Shown here in pieces: positions 33,286 through 37,038 of a stretch of DNA of 37,038 bases (positions within the stretch are counted from its first letter, which is position 1; every line of letters begins with the position of its first letter). The notes under the pieces were generated by a model. That model searched no databases. It saw nothing but the letters and a program-made list of their open reading frames with translations, and was not told the DNA's origin. A program made the translations under genes and the position numbers. Source of the stretch: Bacteroidota bacterium (GTDB taxonomy: Bacteria; Bacteroidota; Rhodothermia; Rhodothermales; Rubricoccaceae); NCBI GenBank assembly GCA_022561755.1, contig JADFQN010000012.1:1-37038 (forward strand). The letters are read 5' to 3'.

Positions 33286-34300
33286 CCTCGTCTGTCGTCT
33301 TGATCGTACGGAGTGCAAGAACTCGTTCGGCGATCAGAAAGAGTAGCGCCAGCCCCAGCGGCCACTGGAAGCGCTCGGCGGAGGCTTCGTAGCGTTCCGC
33401 GTCCAGGATAGCCCGGTCTAAACGGTCGAGGCGCGATGATATTTCCGCGAGGCCGTTTCCACTTCCCAGCCGTACGAGGCCGTCGCGCCCGGCGATGTCG
33501 CGCAGCACGCCTTCCTCCAGCCGCGACGTGATCTGCTCGCCGTTTCTATCGATTTTGAAGCCCACGCGCTGCCCGTCTCTGTAAATGGGAATGGGCGCAC
33601 CCTCCTCCGTTCCCACACCCGCGGCCAACAGCAGCACACCGTCGTCGCGGAGGGCGTCAACCGCTTCGTCCAGGCGGCCCTCGTGGTCCTCGCCGTCCGA
33701 GACCACGAGTAGGACACGCGGTCTCGGCGGACCGGCCTCACCATCATCGGCAAGGGCGCTGCGCGCGGTGAGGAGCGCGTTGGCGAAGTCGGTGCCGGGC
33801 GTGGCTACAAGGTCGGGGCCGGCGGCATCCAAAAAGAGCCGGAAGGCCGAGCGGTCCGTCGTGAGCGGGCATTGGAGGAACGCATCCCCAGAGAAAACGA
33901 CGAGCCCGATGCGGTCGCCCGCCCGCTGCTCAACGAGTTGGGAGATGGCGAGCCGTGCGCGTTCGAGGCGGCTCGGGGCGATGTCTTCCGCCAGCATCGA
34001 CGACGACACGTCCAGCGCAATGATGAGGTCGAGGCTTTCCCGCCGTGCCTCTCGAACCGAGGTGCCGTAGAGCGGCCTTGCAAGGGCCAGAATGAAAAAG
34101 GCGACGCCAAGCACGACCAGAAATCCCCGCCGCCGCCGCACACGAGCCACGCGGGATGCGTACGCTTGCTCGGGTGCTTCTCGCCCACCGAAGAATAACC
34201 GCAATGCCTCCATCCGCCGCCGCGCCGCGTAAGCAAACAGGAACACCGCCGCCGGGATCAGCAGCAGGAGCCAGAGGGCCTCGGGGGATTTGAAGGACAC
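33272..34300 (-). CDS. batB: BatB-type von Willebrand factor A domain membrane protein
   Basis: LDLIIALDVSSSMLAEDIAPSRLERARLAISQLVEQRAGDRIGLVVFSGDAFLQCPLTTDRSAFRLFL; MIDAS DxSxS; N- and C-terminal TM. Likely GTG start 34300 because the 34301-34408 extension is simple repeat. Confidence 0.88.
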   Translation of the reverse strand: MSFKSPEALWLLLLIPAAVFLFAYAARRRMEALRLFFGGREAPEQAYASRVARVRRRRGFLVVLGVAFFILALARPLYGTSVREARRESLDLIIALDVSSSMLAEDIAPSRLERARLAISQLVEQRAGDRIGLVVFSGDAFLQCPLTTDRSAFRLFLDAAGPDLVATPGTDFANALLTARSALADDGEAGPPRPRVLLVVSDGEDHEGRLDEAVDALRDDGVLLLAAGVGTEEGAPIPIYRDGQRVGFKIDRNGEQITSRLEEGVLRDIAGRDGLVRLGSGNGLAEISSRLDRLDRAILDAERYEASAERFQWPLGLALLFLIAERVLALRTIKTTDEELIT

Positions 34301-34322
34301 AGCGAAAGGTGAGAAGGGAAAA

Positions 34323-34353
34323 GGGTGAAGGGTGAAGGGTGAAGGGTGAAGGG
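34323..34353 (+). repeat. heptamer tandem GGGTGAA (five GGG runs with 4-nt loops), G-quadruplex-capable
   Basis: gggtgaagggtgaagggtgaagggtgaaggg. Confidence 0.9.
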
Positions 34354-34402
34354 AAAAATGGGCAGGGACGTCCTTCATGGGGGGGCCAGGGTGAGAGAGC
34401 AA

Positions 34403-34432
34403 ACTCACGTATTCACGTTCTCACGTAATCAC
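34403..34432. repeat. family F repeat, copy F2, overlapping the batA stop
   Basis: Minus strand GTGATTACGTGAGAACGTGAATACGTGAG. Confidence 0.75.
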
Positions 34433-35400
34433 GGCACCCTCCTCAGGCGGGTGTTAACTAGCAAAATGTTGAGCAGTATCACCCCGAAGGCGGGCCAGAG
34501 GAACCACTGATAGCGCTCCTCGACGTCGACGTACGAGGTTTCTTCGATCTCGGTGCGCTCCAACTCGGAGATGGCGTCGTAGATCGAGCGGAGGGCCTCG
34601 GCATCGGTGGCGCGGAAATAGCGGCCTCCGGTTTTGCCCGCGACCTCGCGGAGCGTGGCCTCGTCAACTTCCGGTACCTGCATGAACGGTCCAAAGATGC
34701 CGCCGCCCTCGCGACCGCCTTCCCCGCCTACTCCGATCGCGTAAATCTTGACGCCCAGCGCCTCGGCTACTTCAGCAGCCGTCGTCGGGTCGATTTCGCC
34801 GCGGTTGTTCTGGCCGTCGGTGAGGAGGATGATCACCTTGCTCTCCGCCTCGCTGTCGCGGAGGCGCGCCGTGGCCGTGGCCAGCGCCGTCCCGATGGCC
34901 GTGCCGTCCTCAATCAGGCCCATCCGCACCTCGAAGAGCATGCGCCGGAGGAAGGGGTAGTCCAGCGTAAGGGGGGCCTGCGTGTAGGCCTGCGCCGCAA
35001 ACACGACCAACCCGATGCGGTCGGACACGCGGCCTGCGATGAAATCGGCCCCCACCACCTTGGCGGCCTCGAAGCGGTTGGGGTAGAAGTCCTCCGCCGT
35101 CATCGACGTGGAGACGTCCAGCACTAGCATAATGTCGATGCCCTCGGCCGTGCGCTCCACCGTTACGTCGTGGCGCTGCGGGCGGGCGAGGGCCGTCAGC
35201 GAGAGCGTCAGAGCGAGGAGGCTTAGCACTGTGGGGAGGCCCTTCAACCGCGTCCCGAGCGTCTTGGGCAGCGCTTCGGCGTCGGCTGTGGCCGAGTAAC
35301 GCAGGCCCGGCGCGGTACGCCGCGACTGCTTCCACGCCGCCCACGCGAGCAGCGGCACGGCGAGGAGGCCGAGGAGGAAGATGGGATCGGCGAAGGACAA
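34429..35400 (-). CDS. batA: BatA-type von Willebrand factor A domain membrane protein
   Basis: EGIDIMLVLDVSTSMTAEDFYPNRFEAAKVVGADFIAGRVSDRIGLVVFAAQAYTQAPLTLDYPFLRRML...VIILLTDGQNNRGEIDPTTAAEVAEALGVKIYAIGVG. Confidence 0.92.
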   Translation of the reverse strand: MSFADPIFLLGLLAVPLLAWAAWKQSRRTAPGLRYSATADAEALPKTLGTRLKGLPTVLSLLALTLSLTALARPQRHDVTVERTAEGIDIMLVLDVSTSMTAEDFYPNRFEAAKVVGADFIAGRVSDRIGLVVFAAQAYTQAPLTLDYPFLRRMLFEVRMGLIEDGTAIGTALATATARLRDSEAESKVIILLTDGQNNRGEIDPTTAAEVAEALGVKIYAIGVGGEGGREGGGIFGPFMQVPEVDEATLREVAGKTGGRYFRATDAEALRSIYDAISELERTEIEETSYVDVEERYQWFLWPAFGVILLNILLVNTRLRRVP

Positions 35401-35456
35401 GGCTGAATGGTGAACGATGAGTGCTGAAGGGATGGAGGGAATGTTGGGGAAAAGCC

Positions 35457-35566
35457 CGTAGAGACGACCCGATGGGGCGTCCCCGGGTGAGCATTACTGC
35501 TACGGTATCAGAGGTTAGGGTAGGGCGTGCTCGCCGAGCGCGCCGGTTATTTATGGTATAAGAGGG
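35457..35566. repeat. family G modules, copy 2 (order swapped relative to copy 1)
   Basis: cgtagagacgacccgatggggcgtccccgggtgagcattactgctacggtatcagag then gtagggcgtgctcgccgagcgcgccggttatttatgg. Confidence 0.8.
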
Positions 35567-35700
35567 TGAGTGAGGAAGGGCGTGTGGGAGGTTGGGAGTG
35601 TGAGGGGGAGAGAGGGAGAGAGGGAGGTAAGGGTGTTCGGGAGGTTGGGGGTGTGGGCGGTGGCGAGGAAGAAAGGTGGAGAGGAGGAGATTAGGAGGCC

Positions 35701-35752
35701 TTCACGTACTCACGCGTCACGTACTCACGCGTCACGTACCCACGTAATCACG
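35701..35752. repeat. family F repeat, copy F3, encoding the Sir2 C-terminus and stop
   Basis: Minus strand CGTGATTACGTGGGTACGTGACGCGTGAGTACGTGACGCGTGAGTACGTGAAGG. Confidence 0.8.
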
Positions 35753-36499
35753 AACGGCTTCGAGAAGCCGCGGCAGTACCTCCCCAGCTTTCCCGGCAAC
35801 GTGCTCGCTGAGCCGTGAGGCTATGTCACTTCGCTGCGGATTGATCTCCGCGACGTACGCGCCGTTTTCTCGGGCGATGAGCGGAAGTCCGGCCGCCGGG
35901 TAGACGACGGCGCTGGTGCCTACAGAGAGGAAGACGTTACAGGATGCAGCAGCCTCGGCGGCGCACTCCATCGCGCCCTCAGGAAGCATCTCGCCGAACC
36001 ACACAACGTCGGGGCGGAGGAGGCCGCCGCACGACGGACACATGGCCGTCTCACCGGATTCGATAGCCGCGAGTTCGTCTTCCGAAGCAGGTCGCCTACA
36101 GCCGATGCAGTAGGAGCGAGTGAGCGTGCCGTGGAGCTCGATGAGCCTTTCGGAGCCAGCGCGGGCGTGCAGGCCGTCTACGTTCTGGGTGGCGAGGAGG
36201 AAGTCGCCGCCTCGTTCGCAGACCATGCGTTCGAGCTCTGCCAGCGCGTGGTGTCCAGGATTTGGCAGAACCTCTTCAACAACCGCCCGGCGATGCGCGT
36301 ACCAGCTTTGCACGAGCACAGGGTTGTTCAGAAAAGCCTCCACGTTCGCGAGTTCCTCGGGCCGGAACTGCTGCCAGAGACCATCCGGGTCGCGGAACGT
36401 GGGCACGCCGCTCTCCGCCGAGATCCCCGCCCCGGTCAGCACGGCGACATGCTTGGCGGCCGCCAGGCGTTCGACGAGGATGTCGGAAAAGGGAAGCAT
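35732..36499 (-). CDS. cobB: SIR2 family NAD-dependent protein deacylase
   Basis: VLTGAGISAESGVPTFRDPDGLW, TQNVDGLHARAGSERLIELHGTLTRSYCIGC...CPSCGGLLRPDVVWFGEMLP; zinc Cys4. Confidence 0.95.
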   Translation of the reverse strand: MLPFSDILVERLAAAKHVAVLTGAGISAESGVPTFRDPDGLWQQFRPEELANVEAFLNNPVLVQSWYAHRRAVVEEVLPNPGHHALAELERMVCERGGDFLLATQNVDGLHARAGSERLIELHGTLTRSYCIGCRRPASEDELAAIESGETAMCPSCGGLLRPDVVWFGEMLPEGAMECAAEAAASCNVFLSVGTSAVVYPAAGLPLIARENGAYVAEINPQRSDIASRLSEHVAGKAGEVLPRLLEAVRDYVGT

Positions 36500-36680
36500 T
36501 GATAGGGAGAAGTGAAAAGGGAAAAGGGTGAAGTGAAAAGGGTGAAGGGTGAAGGGTAATCTGCGTTGGTCTGCGTGAGTCTGCGGCTAGTTTGTCTTTA
36601 GACCCTAGTCCGAAGTCTATAGACTACAGACTAGAGACTGGGGCCTGGAGGCTAGAGCCTACAGTGTCCCTGCGTCTATC

Positions 36681-37037
36681 TTACCAAGAACGTACACGAC
36701 CGGTATCGATTTGAATAAAATCCAATTTCTTTTGAGACATGGGATCGGCTGCATCCCCGTCAAACATTCCTTCAATCATGTCCACGTTTTGCCCTGCCAA
36801 GGCTATATCATAAGTATCCGTGGCAGAGCACATGGCAAATAAGAAACCCCCTCCTGCAACAAAATCACGGATGTTGGTTGCAATAGCCAATTTAAGCTGC
36901 GATACTTTTTCAAATCCATGTTTTTTAGCGGATGCTTCATATTCTTGTTGTTGTTTGATGTACCAGGGATAGCTCCGGTACATGGAGTAGAATTTTCCAT
37001 ACTGACCAGTAAAGTCTTCATGATGAAGATGCAGCCA
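36681..37037 (-). pseudogene. truncated fragment resembling the Bacteroidetes 'asparagine synthetase B'-annotated family; no start in window and premature C-terminus
   Basis: WLHLHHEDFTGQYGKFYSMYRSYPWYIKQQQEYEASAKKHGFEKVSQLKLAIATNIRDFVAGGGFLFAMCSATDTYDIALAGQNVDMIEGMFDGDAADPMSQKKLDFIQIDTGRVRSW*. Family assignment is from memory; the tail after KKLDF does not look like the family. Confidence 0.6.
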
Positions 37038-37038
37038 G

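Noticed and set aside
34301-34408. N-terminal extension of BatB (HFSLHPSPFTLHPFPFSPFAV)
   Set aside because: Translation of the GGGTGAA complement; GTG 34300 precedes the conserved BatB-like segment.
7104-36557. CRISPR array
   Set aside because: Repeats are dispersed single elements, palindromic, without regularly spaced identical direct repeats plus spacers; no cas genes.
1-37038. rRNA, tRNA or known riboswitch
   Set aside because: No cloverleaf, rRNA core or familiar riboswitch motif recognised by eye; a tRNAscan-SE/Infernal run would be needed to exclude them.

Overview
GC-rich bacterial chromosomal segment, most consistent with the Bacteroidota/Rhodothermota group. The lineage call rests on a full-length SprA, T9SS C-terminal sorting tails and a complete bat (aerotolerance) cluster. 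Gene content is mostly housekeeping: Tat-type multicopper oxidase (partial), DtxR/MntR regulator, TsaD, GH25 lysozyme, LytR_C protein, RsfS, DUF423, LipB, SprA, SDR, fused ABC permease, LOG protein, RecR, YbaB, DnaX, RDD protein, thymidine kinase, BatA/B/TPR/C/D/E and Sir2. I found no CRISPR array, transposase, rRNA or tRNA. The most unusual feature is the intergenic DNA. Many spacers carry members of several dispersed palindromic repeat families, called A to G here. The long inverted-repeat families (A, B) show arm-matched substitutions between copies. Short (about 21 nt) hairpin modules are nested inside members of different families. The repeats often touch stop codons, and three consecutive genes (sir2, batA, batB) end inside the same GTGANTAC-type repeat. 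Other leads are a TTTTAG-n6-CTAAAA operator-like palindrome between mntR and a divergent outer-membrane gene, an orphan T9SS sorting-tail remnant, G-quadruplex-capable heptamer repeats upstream of batB and sir2, and an AT-richer truncated Bacteroidetes-type gene at the right end that suggests a contig chimera or recent acquisition. All calls come from reading the sequence and the supplied ORF track; no searches were run.
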